DNA of 18,159 nucleotides from Polyangiaceae bacterium (GCA_025936205.1 JAICTU010000148.1:1-18159), one strand, 5' to 3'; positions 7,628 through 14,793 are shown, counted from the first letter of the stretch. Made by a program: numbers and translations. Notes: generated by a model not told the origin, from the letters alone.

Positions 7628-8535
7628 TGAATGCCACCCCCGAGCCCCCGCGCCCAGCCGACTGGACCATTGCGCGCGTGCTCGCCTGGGCCGCGGAGGA
7701 CCTCGGCCGGCGCGGGCTGAAAGATAGCCCGCGCCTGGACGCCGAACTCCTGCTCGGCCACGCCCTGGGCGTCGATCGCGTGAAGCTGATCGTCGACTCC
7801 CAGCGCCCGCTGCAGGAAGAGGAGCTCGGCCGCTTTCGCGAGCTCGTGCTGCGCCGGCGCCGGCACGAACCCATCGCCTATATTCTCGGCGAGCGCGAGT
7901 TCTACGGCATGCGCTTCAGCGTGAACCGGCACGTGCTGATCCCGCGCCCCGACACGGAGACTCTGGTCAGCGTGGCGCTGGACCGGACGGTGGCGCGCGA
8001 CCTGCACGGCCGCGCGCTCGATGTGTGCACCGGCAGCGGCTGCGTCGCGATCGCGTTTGCCAAAGAGCGGCCCACCTGGCAGGTGACCGGCAGCGACCTC
8101 TCGACGGAAGCGCTGGAGGTCGCGCGCCACAACGCCCTGCGCCTGGGCACGATCTGGAACCTCGACTTCCGGCGTTCCGACCTTTTGGAACAGATCGATC
8201 GTGAGACGCGTTTCGACCTGATCATGGCGAACCCACCCTACATCCCTGACGCCGAGGTCCTCACCTTGAGCCCAGACGTCAAGGACCACGAGCCGGCGGC
8301 TGCGCTGTGCGGAGGTCCTGACGGACTGGCGTTGCTCCGCCGCTTGGTCAAAGCCGCTCCAAGCTTGCTGGCCGAGGGCGGAATCCTCGCGCTCGAGGTC
8401 GGTGCCGGGCAGGCTCCCCGCGTCGCAAAGGGCCTGATGTCCTATGGATTTTCAGACGTGCAACAGGAGCGCGACTACGCCGGCATCGCACGTGTCGTGA
8501 GCGGTCGCCTGCTGGCCCCGCAAAGAGTTATGTAA
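7627..8535 (+). CDS. prmC: Release factor glutamine methyltransferase PrmC
   Basis: SAM-dependent methyltransferase that methylates the glutamine of the GGQ motif in peptide-chain release factors 1 and 2, improving translation termination in the cytoplasm. The 302-residue product has the N-terminal helical domain (about 12-85), the linker signature IPRPDTETLV (105-114), SAM motif I DVCTGSGCVA (132-141), the catalytic NPPY (202-205) that holds the substrate glutamine, and the family motif EPAAALCGGPDGL (222-234). Motif I differs slightly from the common DLGTGSGA form. I chose ATG 7627, which overlaps the upstream TGA; a GTG at 7624 is directly adjacent. prmC often follows prfA, but here it sits behind pilD and the W-rich lipoprotein, a non-canonical arrangement. 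All catalytic motifs are present, so function is confidently inferred. Confidence 0.95.
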   Translation: MNATPEPPRPADWTIARVLAWAAEDLGRRGLKDSPRLDAELLLGHALGVDRVKLIVDSQRPLQEEELGRFRELVLRRRRHEPIAYILGEREFYGMRFSVNRHVLIPRPDTETLVSVALDRTVARDLHGRALDVCTGSGCVAIAFAKERPTWQVTGSDLSTEALEVARHNALRLGTIWNLDFRRSDLLEQIDRETRFDLIMANPPYIPDAEVLTLSPDVKDHEPAAALCGGPDGLALLRRLVKAAPSLLAEGGILALEVGAGQAPRVAKGLMSYGFSDVQQERDYAGIARVVSGRLLAPQRVM

Positions 8536-8641
8536 AGTGTGGAATACCCGGAGCCGTTCGTACGTGGCAGTGCGGCAGATAGACCCGCTTCGCAGAAACG
8601 ACGCCCGTTTCCAAGGCCAAGATTTGCCTGCTGTACGTCCT

Positions 8642-9283
8642 GTGAGTCGAACGCCCCGGTCCACCCACCCTCTCCGCCGCTGCTGGCCCGCCTTCAACGC
8701 GCTGGTTGCGGCTTCGCTCGTGAGCGCCCTCGCCCACGCGGACATCTACAAATACGTCGACCGCGACGGCGTCATCCACTTCTCCAACGTCAGCCGGAAG
8801 GGCCAGCTCGTCGAACGCCACAGCGAGACCCGCGCGACTCCCGCGCGCCCGGCGGCTCCGGGCGCCAGCAGCGCAGCGGAGCGCAACCCCACCAATTACG
8901 ACCCCTACATCCGCGAAGCCGCGCGCCTCTACCAGATCCCCGAAGCCCTGGTGCGCGCCGTGATCCGCGTCGAGAGCAACTTCGACCCCCGCGCGGTCTC
9001 CCGTGCCAACGCCCAGGGCTTGATGCAACTCATCCCGGCGACGGCCGAGCGCATGCTCGTGACAGATCCCTTCGACGCGCGCCAAAACGTGCTCGGCGGT
9101 ACCCGCTACTTGCGCGTGCTCGCCAACACCTTCAACGGCAACATTCAGCTCACCCTCGCCGCTTACAATGCCGGCGAGAACGCGGTCATCAAATACCGCG
9201 GCATTCCCCCGTACGAAGAGACGCAGATGTACGTCACGAAGGTGATGCAGTTTTACAACCTCTACCGGGGACGGCAGGTCTAG
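8642..9283 (+). CDS. Secreted lytic transglycosylase, DUF4124 + SLT domains
   Basis: Peptidoglycan lytic transglycosylase, cleaving MurNAc-GlcNAc bonds with formation of 1,6-anhydro-MurNAc in the periplasm. From GTG 8642 the protein is 213 residues: signal peptide (1-33, Arg-containing n-region, cleavage after ALAHA), a DUF4124 segment DIYKYVDRDGVIHFSN (34-49), a Ser/Ala/Pro linker, then the SLT goose-lysozyme-like domain (about 86-210). SLT landmarks are the catalytic Glu111 in VESNF, GLMQLIP, AYNAGE and the C-terminal ETQMYV helix. The frame is open to GTG 8537, adding 35 residues without signal-like character, so the later start is preferred; neither start has a strong ribosome site. It lies 106 bases after prmC and may be the last gene of the pilD operon or have its own promoter. 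Wall remodelling near a pilin peptidase is suggestive but not proof of joint function. Confidence 0.88.
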   Translation: MSRTPRSTHPLRRCWPAFNALVAASLVSALAHADIYKYVDRDGVIHFSNVSRKGQLVERHSETRATPARPAAPGASSAAERNPTNYDPYIREAARLYQIPEALVRAVIRVESNFDPRAVSRANAQGLMQLIPATAERMLVTDPFDARQNVLGGTRYLRVLANTFNGNIQLTLAAYNAGENAVIKYRGIPPYEETQMYVTKVMQFYNLYRGRQV

Positions 9284-9361
9284 CGCATCGGCCTCATCGA
9301 GCGAGCCACGCGCGGACGACGAGCTGAAGAACTCGATCGAGGAGCTGCAGGCCGCTGCTGT

Positions 9362-9385
9362 CAGCAGCTGACACTGTAGCTGCTG
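9362..9385. terminator. CAG/CTG hairpin between convergent genes
   Basis: CAGCAGCT (9362-9369) pairs perfectly with AGCTGCTG (9378-9385) around an 8-base loop. A competing hairpin GCTGCT/AGCAGC (9354-9359 with 9363-9368) and a smaller GTAGC/GCTAC (9376-9380 with 9385-9389) overlap it. It lies between the transglycosylase stop at 9283 and the WYL gene stop at 9386, as a bidirectional terminator would. No clear T-run. A stronger hairpin of the same triplet composition lies at 14135-14175. Confidence 0.45.
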
Positions 9386-10456
9386 CTACCTCTTGGAATA
9401 CGCTTCCAAAAGCGATGCAACCTCCCGCTGCACCGCTTCCCGTAGCGACTCCGGCTCCACCACCACCGCCGCGCTCCCAAACCCCAGCACCCACGCGAGC
9501 ACGGCCTCCGTATCATCCACGGACAACGTGACGCGCACTCCCCCGCCCGGCAGCGCGGAGACCTTTTGCGATGGATGCCAGCGGGCGTCGCGCGCGCTGC
9601 GGGCGACGCGCGCGTCGAGGTCGATCACGACTTTGATGGGTGCGCGTGGGGTGATCGGGCCGAGCTCGCCCTCGAAGTAGTCTTCGACCCGGAAGTTGCG
9701 CGGCAGCTCGAAGCGCTCTTCCGGGAGCGCGCGCACGTCCGTCATGCGCTCAAAGGAAAAGGTGCGGATCTCGTTGGTGGCGACCTGACAGGCCACGCAG
9801 TGGACGCCGTCGCCATACAGCACGAGCGCGTACGGGTGTATCAGGAGCGCTTCCTCACGGCCGGACCGGCCTTTTTCCCCGCGCAGCGCGTCGGACCGCT
9901 GGTAGCGGACGCTCAGCGGCCGCAGCTCCGAAACGGCCAAAAACAGCTCGTCCAACTCCTCCGACTTGTTCGAGTAGTCACGCTGCAGTCGTGGTAAGTA
10001 GACGAAGCGCTCCTCCAGGCGGGCGTTCGCCAGGCCCGCGTTCGGCCCACGCCCGGGGCGATCCGCAAAGGCGCGCAGCTTGCCCATGGCCATGTCGATT
10101 TCGTCGAACAGCGCAGAGCCCTGCAGCGCATGGAAGATGCCGCGCGTCGCCAGCAAGGCCACGGCCTGCGCACGCCGGATCTCGACCTTGCGCGGTAGCT
10201 CGCTCGGCCGGATGCGCCACAAGCACGGCCCGCCGCCGCGCGGCCGCAGCGGCGATAGCTCGTACTCGCGCTCGATCTCCTTGAGGTACCGGCGCACCGT
10301 ACGGCTGTCGACCGCGAGCATCTTCCCCAGGTCGACCAGGGTGACGCCACGCGGATGGCGCGAGAGCAACTCGCGCAGGCGATCGATGCGCCGGTGCTGG
10401 CCAAAGCTTGGGCCGATGCGCAAGCCGCGGCGCCTCACACCGGACGCGGGAGCCAT
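9386..10456 (-). CDS. HTH-WYL domain transcriptional regulator
   Basis: Predicted DNA-binding regulator with a ligand-sensing WYL domain; members often bind nucleic acid or small ligands and control stress, DNA-damage or defence genes. From ATG 10454-10456 it is 356 residues. The DeoR/HTH_11-type winged helix is at about 22-82 (RIDRLRELL, then DSRTVRRYLKEIE as recognition helix). A helical linker follows (about 90-180), then the WYL core (about 204-238, LLIHPYALVLYGDGVHC...RTFSFERM) and the WCX C-terminal extension (about 272-352). The literal W-Y-L triad reads V-H-C (218-220), a family variation. The frame continues upstream to 10636 with in-frame Met at 10501; these residues look like non-coding leader, so I trimmed them. 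No strong ribosome site decides the start. It is divergent from the histidine kinase, with three copies of an 8-mer between them that could be its operator. Target genes are unknown. Confidence 0.85.
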   Translation of the reverse strand: MAPASGVRRRGLRIGPSFGQHRRIDRLRELLSRHPRGVTLVDLGKMLAVDSRTVRRYLKEIEREYELSPLRPRGGGPCLWRIRPSELPRKVEIRRAQAVALLATRGIFHALQGSALFDEIDMAMGKLRAFADRPGRGPNAGLANARLEERFVYLPRLQRDYSNKSEELDELFLAVSELRPLSVRYQRSDALRGEKGRSGREEALLIHPYALVLYGDGVHCVACQVATNEIRTFSFERMTDVRALPEERFELPRNFRVEDYFEGELGPITPRAPIKVVIDLDARVARSARDARWHPSQKVSALPGGGVRVTLSVDDTEAVLAWVLGFGSAAVVVEPESLREAVQREVASLLEAYSKR

Positions 10457-10622
10457 GTCAACACTCTGCGTCTGTCCAGTTTTCGTCTGGATGTTGCGCA
10501 TGCCGGACGGTCTCACTTCAGGTTGGCTCTGTCGGGGAGAGCCGCCGATCTGTTTATCCTCGCGCCGAACAAAGTACAACAGCGCCGAGCCCACCCCTGT
10601 ACCTCGTGCCCCAAGTTCGTGC

Positions 10623-10692
10623 CGGGTTTCGGGCACTCTGCACTCGGTACTTCTTCTTCATTTGTAGAAACCCGGCGCGGACTTCGGGTTTC
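10623..10692. promoter_or_regulatory. Three copies of 8-mer CGGGTTTC, candidate operator
   Basis: CGGGTTTC occurs directly at 10623-10630 and 10685-10692, and inverted (GAAACCCG) at 10667-10674. The last two form a perfect 8-base inverted repeat with a 10-base spacer (centre-to-centre 18 bases, close to two helical turns), suiting a dimeric regulator. The adjacent WYL protein is the natural candidate for autoregulation. As RNA, the second and third copies could also form a hairpin in the kinase leader. Function is inference. Confidence 0.4.
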
Positions 10693-10734
10693 CACTACTT
10701 GCTCGCCGACCGATGCGTTAGCTACGCAGTGTTC

Positions 10735-10751
10735 TGCGGGGACACCCCGCA
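10735..10751 (+). promoter_or_regulatory. Stable hairpin just upstream of the histidine kinase ribosome site
   Basis: TGCGGGG (10735-10741) pairs with CCCCGCA (10745-10751) around an ACA loop, a 7-bp mostly G-C stem. It ends five bases before AAGG (10756-10759), which is followed by CACAC and the ATG at 10765. It could limit or shape translation initiation, or end leftover upstream transcription. Present in sequence; role inferred. Confidence 0.35.
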
Positions 10752-10764
10752 CCCCAAGGCACAC

Positions 10765-12834
10765 ATGGACCTGAGAACCCGCACCTCGTTGTTTTGCGGC
10801 GCGCTCGCTCTGGCCATCGCCGTATCCATGTTGCTGCGGGGTAAACCGCAACGTGCGCAGTGGCTCTTCGCTGCCTTCAGCGCCGACATCGGGCTCTGGT
10901 ATTTAGCGCAGTGGCTGTACTTGCTGCAACTGTCGCCCATCTGGGCGCACTTCACCGCGGTGCTGGTGGTGTCGTTGCCGCAGTTCGCAGTGCACTTGTT
11001 CGAGGCGCTGGTTCCGCGCACCAGCTCCGCCAAGCTCTTACCTCGCGTCGCGGGGCTGCTGTTCTTCCCCATGCTGCTGCTGGTGCTGTCGCCCGAGCAC
11101 ACGGCGAGCTGGGTGCGCGGCGCGGTGATTTCCTACGTGTTCGGGCTGTTTGCCGCGGCGCTCTGGTCGCTCTGGCGGCGCGGCGAGACCAGCGGCTCGC
11201 GTTCCACGCAAAAGCGCGTGCGCTTCGTGGTGGCCATCGGCGCGGTCGCCACGGCCTTCAGCCTGGCCGATTTTTTGTGGTTCGTGGGCGTGCAACTGCC
11301 GCCGGTGGGCGCGGTGCTGAGCATCGTGTTCTTGTTCGTGCTCTCCGAATCGCTGATCCGCGAGCGCCTGGTCGACCTGTACGAGATGGCGGCACTCGCC
11401 GTCGTCTCGACGGCGCTGGCCTTCAGCCTGGGCGGCATCTTTTACATCTTCGTGCAGGTGCTCGGTCAGTTTCAGACCATGTACCTGAACGCCGTGCTCG
11501 GCGGCATCGTGATGCTGATGCTGTTCGAGCCACTGCGCGACAAGATCACGGCGTACCTGCATCGCTCGTTCTTCCTGGAGCGCGTGGACCTGGAGCGCGC
11601 GGTGGAGCGCTGCCGGCAGGAGCTCACCCACGTGCTCGACGTGGAGCGCATGGCGCAGGTCGTGATCAACGCGCTGCTGGATTCGCATCGCGCCACGGCT
11701 GCGGCCATTTATCTGCATCAACCGCTCGCGCTCGACTTCGAGCTCAGCGCGAGCTTCGGAGACAAGGCCCCGCGTCGCATCCCGAGCGCGAGCATTCCGC
11801 GGCTCACCGAGCGCCTGCAGCGCTCGCTCTCGCTCGGCTTCGAAGAGGTGGAGCGCCTGCTCGGCGAGCGGCGCCGCAACGCCTCGGCGGAAGAGCTCGC
11901 CGGCGATGAGCAGGTGCTGCGCGAGGCCGAGCTGCTCGGTCCGTACCGGCGAGGCGTGTGCGTCGCGCTGCGCGCGCGCGGTGGCGAGCTGCTCGGGCTG
12001 CTGCTGCTCGCCGACGACCGTGTGAGCGACGCTTTCTCTGCGGACGAGCGCGGCTTTCTGGAGTTGTTGGCACGCCAGATCTCGGTCGTGGTCGAGAACT
12101 CGCGCAGCTACCTGCAGATGCAGGCGCAAGCGCGCCTGGCGGCGCTGGGACAAATGGCAGCTGGCTTGGCTCACGAAGTGAAGAATCCCCTCAGCGCCAT
12201 CAAGGGCGCCGCACAACTGCTCGGTGAGCCGACGACGGGGCGCGCGCCCGATGACACGTCGTCAGAATTTCTCGGCATCATCCTGGAAGAAGTGGAGCGG
12301 CTCGATCGCGTCGTGCGCTCGGTGCTGGATTATGCGCGGCCGAAGCAGGGCGACTTCGGGCTGGTGAATGTGAACGCGGTGGTGGATCAAACGCTGCGGC
12401 TCCTGTCTTCGGATCGCGAGGGGGGCTGCAGCTACTCCACGGAGTTCGATGGGGAGGTGCCGCGGGTGCGCGCGGATGCCGAACAGCTCCGTCAGGTGCT
12501 GCTCAACCTGATCCGCAACGCCGGGGAGGCCATGGGAGGGCGCGGCACGATCACCATCACCACCCGGACCCGGCGCGCCGAGGCCTCCGACCGCAGCGTG
12601 GAGATTGCGATCACCGACCACGGCCCCGGTATCACGCCGGAGGTCAGAGCCAACCTCTTCGTCCCCTTCTTCACCACACGGGCGCAGGGGACGGGCCTCG
12701 GCCTCGCAATCAGCGAGCGCATCGTGCAGGAGATGGGGGGCCGCATCGAGGTGCTGACCACGGTGGGGGCCGGGAGCACGTTTTCCGTTCAGCTACCGCC
12801 TGCTTCCGAGTCTTCCCCGGTGGCGGCGCCGTGA
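10765..12834 (+). CDS. Membrane-bound sensor histidine kinase with GAF domain
   Basis: Two-component sensor kinase, 689 residues. The N-terminal half is a multi-pass membrane region (roughly seven to eight hydrophobic segments between residues 8 and 255), similar in layout to 7TM-type sensor kinases and probably the input module. A GAF-like domain follows (about 282-450). Then HisKA with ALGQMAAGLAHEVKNPL and phospho-acceptor His470, and an HATPase domain: N-box NLIRNAGEAM with Asn585, G1 DHGPGI (618-623), F-box FVPFFTT and G2 GTGLGLAIS (642-650). The kinase core is closest to the NtrB/AtoS type. ATG 10765 is supported by AAGG five bases upstream and by the first membrane helix starting there; the frame stays open to 10408 but without protein-like sequence. 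No receiver domain is fused and no response regulator is adjacent, so it is an orphan kinase whose partner lies elsewhere. Signal unknown. Confidence 0.92.
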   Translation: MDLRTRTSLFCGALALAIAVSMLLRGKPQRAQWLFAAFSADIGLWYLAQWLYLLQLSPIWAHFTAVLVVSLPQFAVHLFEALVPRTSSAKLLPRVAGLLFFPMLLLVLSPEHTASWVRGAVISYVFGLFAAALWSLWRRGETSGSRSTQKRVRFVVAIGAVATAFSLADFLWFVGVQLPPVGAVLSIVFLFVLSESLIRERLVDLYEMAALAVVSTALAFSLGGIFYIFVQVLGQFQTMYLNAVLGGIVMLMLFEPLRDKITAYLHRSFFLERVDLERAVERCRQELTHVLDVERMAQVVINALLDSHRATAAAIYLHQPLALDFELSASFGDKAPRRIPSASIPRLTERLQRSLSLGFEEVERLLGERRRNASAEELAGDEQVLREAELLGPYRRGVCVALRARGGELLGLLLLADDRVSDAFSADERGFLELLARQISVVVENSRSYLQMQAQARLAALGQMAAGLAHEVKNPLSAIKGAAQLLGEPTTGRAPDDTSSEFLGIILEEVERLDRVVRSVLDYARPKQGDFGLVNVNAVVDQTLRLLSSDREGGCSYSTEFDGEVPRVRADAEQLRQVLLNLIRNAGEAMGGRGTITITTRTRRAEASDRSVEIAITDHGPGITPEVRANLFVPFFTTRAQGTGLGLAISERIVQEMGGRIEVLTTVGAGSTFSVQLPPASESSPVAAP

Positions 12835-13213
12835 CACATCGCCACGGCACCCCAAGATATACTTACATAAACCCACCGAAATGAGCCGTGTGAGAGGACC
12901 ACGCGGGGCGTCAGCGGCGATCTGTCGACTCATACTGTCGGGGATTGGCCTCAAATCGCGGATCGTTCTACCGTTTGATCCGAGGATGCCAAACAGCGAG
13001 AGATGCCCCCAGCTCAGCGGAGGTGGCTGCCGCCGGGGCCTCGCGCTCGAGCGTGGCCGGCGCGCGCGAGCGGCCCGCCCCGAGAGCGTGTCGTCGGTCG
13101 CGGCTCGGCAATTCTTTTCATCATCCAGCAAGAGGCGCGGTGCGACGGCTTGCAGGGCGATCGCTATCAAGGTAAATTTACTTGCCGTTTCGGCGTAACC
13201 GCGTGCCCAGAGA
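12835..13213. other. 379-base non-coding gap upstream of the FHA gene
   Basis: No convincing gene. A 105-codon frame starting at 12881 has low-complexity Arg/Ser/Ala sequence typical of chance frames. The left end has an AT-rich patch (12856-12870) directly after the kinase stop; the middle is extremely GC-rich with imperfect inverted repeats (for example CTCGCGC and GCGCGAG near 13043-13070); the right end has the AT-rich palindrome at 13172-13181 described separately. A small RNA or long leader is possible, but nothing here identifies one. Confidence 0.55.
13150..13181 (+). promoter_or_regulatory. Candidate promoter/operator with palindrome GTAAATTTAC
   Basis: GTAAATTTAC (13172-13181) is a perfect 10-base palindrome in an otherwise GC-rich region, 32 bases before the FHA gene start. 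A weak sigma70-like pair, TTGCAG (13150-13155), 17 bases, TAAATT (13173-13178), overlaps it. A regulator bound to the palindrome would then cover the -10 box. The same 9-mer GGTAAATTT occurs 105 bases upstream of the Ser/Thr kinase start. Confidence 0.35.
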
Positions 13214-14134
13214 ATGAGACTCGCACTGCGTTTTATCTCCGGTAAGTACCAGGGAGGCGAGTTCCCACTGGAAGACAACCGGGAAATCATCGTCGGCCGC
13301 TCCAGCGATCTCGACATGGTCTTGGTCGAGGAGATGGTCTCCCGCCGCCATGCGCGCATCCAGCTCGTGGGCGGCTCGGTCAACATCGACGATCTCGGCT
13401 CCACGAACGGCACGTTCGTCAATGGCGAGCGCGTCACTCACGCCGAGCTCCAAGAGGGCGACCGCGTGCTCATCGGCAGCAACATCCTCAAGGTGGTGTC
13501 TACCGATGGCCAGTCGCCGCCCAGCGAAGCGATGGAGCAGCAGGCCCAGATGAATCGAGCCCAGCGGACCACCGGTGGTGACGCTCGCATGAGCGGCAAC
13601 CTGGAAGAGATCCCTCTGCCCGACTTGCTGCAACTGTTCGGCTCATCCCGCAAGACGGGTACGCTGGTCGTCACCAGCCAGGATCGCGTGGGGCGCATCC
13701 ATCTGCGCGGTGGGCTCGTGCACGCGGTGGAAGCCGAAACGGAAAACGGCGACCCGTTGAACCTGCCCGGGCTCAAGGTCGTCTATCGCATGCTCTCCTG
13801 GGAGCGGGGACTGTTCGAGCTGACGCCGGAAGATCCGCGCAAGTTCGAGTCGCCGCTCGACCTGAACGTGCAAGAAGTGTTGATGGAGGGCTTCCGTCAG
13901 AAAGACGAGCTCGCCAACCTCACCGCCAAGCTGCCGGCGCCCGACGCGGCCGTGAAGGTCAGCTTCCCGCTCCAGCCGGCGCTGAAGGAACTCGGCCCCG
14001 AGCAGCTCGACGTCTTCCAGGCAGTGCTCAACTCGGGCACGTTCGGCGTGCTGCTCGACAATTCGCCGTTCGAGGATTTGAAGACCGCGCAGGTCTTCCT
14101 CGAGTTGGTGCAGAAGGGCTACGTCGAGAGCTGA
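13214..14134 (+). CDS. FHA domain - DUF4388 (PATAN) signalling protein
   Basis: Cytoplasmic adaptor-type protein, 306 residues. The FHA domain (about 7-95) has the phosphothreonine-binding signature: Gly28-Arg29-Ser30, SRRH at 43-46 and DLGSTNGTFVNG (60-71). After a Gln-rich linker (about 100-124), a DUF4388/PATAN domain starts at SGNLEEIPLPDLLQLF (127-142), with KTGTLVV and RIHLRGGLVHAVE following (to about 235). A last helical module (about 255-306) ends the protein. FHA domains bind phosphothreonine on partners, so this protein should read out Ser/Thr kinase activity; DUF4388 domains are common in myxobacterial regulators but their exact role is unsettled. The ATG at 13214 has only a weak purine-rich AGAG upstream. 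It is separated from the histidine kinase by 379 bases and is convergent with the SUKH gene. A functional link to the kinase at 14976-17642 is plausible but inferred. Confidence 0.88.
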   Translation: MRLALRFISGKYQGGEFPLEDNREIIVGRSSDLDMVLVEEMVSRRHARIQLVGGSVNIDDLGSTNGTFVNGERVTHAELQEGDRVLIGSNILKVVSTDGQSPPSEAMEQQAQMNRAQRTTGGDARMSGNLEEIPLPDLLQLFGSSRKTGTLVVTSQDRVGRIHLRGGLVHAVEAETENGDPLNLPGLKVVYRMLSWERGLFELTPEDPRKFESPLDLNVQEVLMEGFRQKDELANLTAKLPAPDAAVKVSFPLQPALKELGPEQLDVFQAVLNSGTFGVLLDNSPFEDLKTAQVFLELVQKGYVES

Positions 14135-14175
14135 GCAGCAGCGGCAGCAGCTGTTGCTGCTGCCGCGACTGCTGC
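14135..14175. terminator. Strong CAG/CTG-triplet hairpin, bidirectional terminator
   Basis: GCGGCAGCAGC (14141-14151) pairs perfectly with GCTGCTGCCGC (14156-14166) around the loop TGTT. A further six pairs, GCAGCA (14135-14140) with TGCTGC (14170-14175), extend it across a 3-base bulge. It begins at the base after the FHA gene stop and ends three bases before the SUKH stop at 14179, so it fills the convergent junction. There is no T-run, so if it terminates, it does so by stem stability or with help. Confidence 0.65.
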
Positions 14176-14178
14176 TGC

Positions 14179-14793
14179 CTACGTCCAGTGGCCGGCTTTG
14201 ACGGCGGCGGGGTCGTACTCGCGGATGCGCGGCCCCACCGCTTCGCGGAACAGGCTCTCGTTGTCCGAGTCGTAGTCGTCCACGTCGAAGCCCTGGGCCA
14301 CCTCCAGGTTGATGGCCAGGATGCGCAGGAACATCGCGAAGGTCGAGGCGCACAGCTTGGGCTGCCAGGCTTCGGTCCCGCTCATCGCGGTATAGACGGG
14401 GCAATCCCCTTCCGTGTCGATCTTGGAGACGTCGAGAAAGTACGGATCGCCGAGCAGGCCGCTGTGGCCGACGATCACCCACTCGGGGCGCCAGCCCGCC
14501 TCGGAGGGGGAGCTGCGGCGCTCGCCGGCGGCCGTCAGCGCGAAGCCGTGCTGCTCTTTCTCGAGGTCGCTCGCCGAGAGCAGACGCACGCGCTCGGTCG
14601 GCGTCACGACCTCCACTTCCACCGGATCGCACACGCTCAGGAATTTGCGATAGCGCCGCGGCAGACGGAGCTTTTCTTCCAGCTTATTCAGGAGCTCACT
14701 GCCCGCTTTGCCCAGCGTGGGCTGCTGCCCGCTCTTTTCGAACGCTTGCTTCAGCGCTGCAATGGATTCAGAGAGATCGCTATCCACGGTCAC
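14179..14793 (-). CDS. SMI1/KNR4 (SUKH) family protein
   Basis: Predicted cytoplasmic SUKH-fold protein, 204 residues. SUKH members are often immunity proteins against secreted toxins, but many occur as orphans with unknown partners. Family features are the helical start with LRLPRRYRKFLSVCD (42-56), the core WVIVGHSGLLGDPYFLDVS (105-123), PVYTAMSGTEAWQPKLCASTFAMFLRIL (about 132-159) and an acidic segment with DVDDYDSDNES (170-180). No toxin gene or polymorphic-toxin fragment is visible next to it, so an immunity role is not supported locally. The longest frame starts at GTG 14793; a second GTG at 14787 has AAGGG eight bases upstream and is at least as likely. It is downstream of the Ser/Thr kinase on the same strand (182-base gap containing a hairpin) and convergent with the FHA gene. 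Fold assignment is good; function unknown. Confidence 0.78.
   Translation of the reverse strand: MTVDSDLSESIAALKQAFEKSGQQPTLGKAGSELLNKLEEKLRLPRRYRKFLSVCDPVEVEVVTPTERVRLLSASDLEKEQHGFALTAAGERRSSPSEAGWRPEWVIVGHSGLLGDPYFLDVSKIDTEGDCPVYTAMSGTEAWQPKLCASTFAMFLRILAINLEVAQGFDVDDYDSDNESLFREAVGPRIREYDPAAVKAGHWT

Larger units (their letters stand above)
10457..10764. other. 308-base divergent intergenic region, WYL regulator / histidine kinase
   Basis: Lower-GC stretch than its neighbours, holding the presumed promoters of both divergent genes. Long frames on both strands cross it, but they are extensions of the WYL and kinase genes without recognisable protein sequence. Structure I can point to is the CGGGTTTC repeat set (10623-10692), a small GCGT/ACGC hairpin near 10716-10728 and the GC hairpin at 10735-10751. 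I see no clear -35/-10 pair and no RNA gene. Confidence 0.6.

Noticed and set aside
10620..10645. Possible sigma54 promoter (GGCAC...GC) before the histidine kinase
   Set aside because: The spacing between the GG and GC elements does not match the fixed -24/-12 geometry.
10408..10764. N-terminal extension of the histidine kinase
   Set aside because: The sequence does not look like protein, crosses the divergent regulatory region and lacks a ribosome site, while ATG 10765 has AAGG and leads straight into the first membrane helix.
12858..12863. TATACT as a -10 box after the histidine kinase stop
   Set aside because: The only -35-like hexamer upstream (GTGACA at 12831) is 21 bases away, too far for a normal promoter.
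12881..13198. 105-codon frame in the gap before the FHA gene
   Set aside because: Low-complexity Arg/Ser/Ala composition, no ribosome site and no family resemblance.
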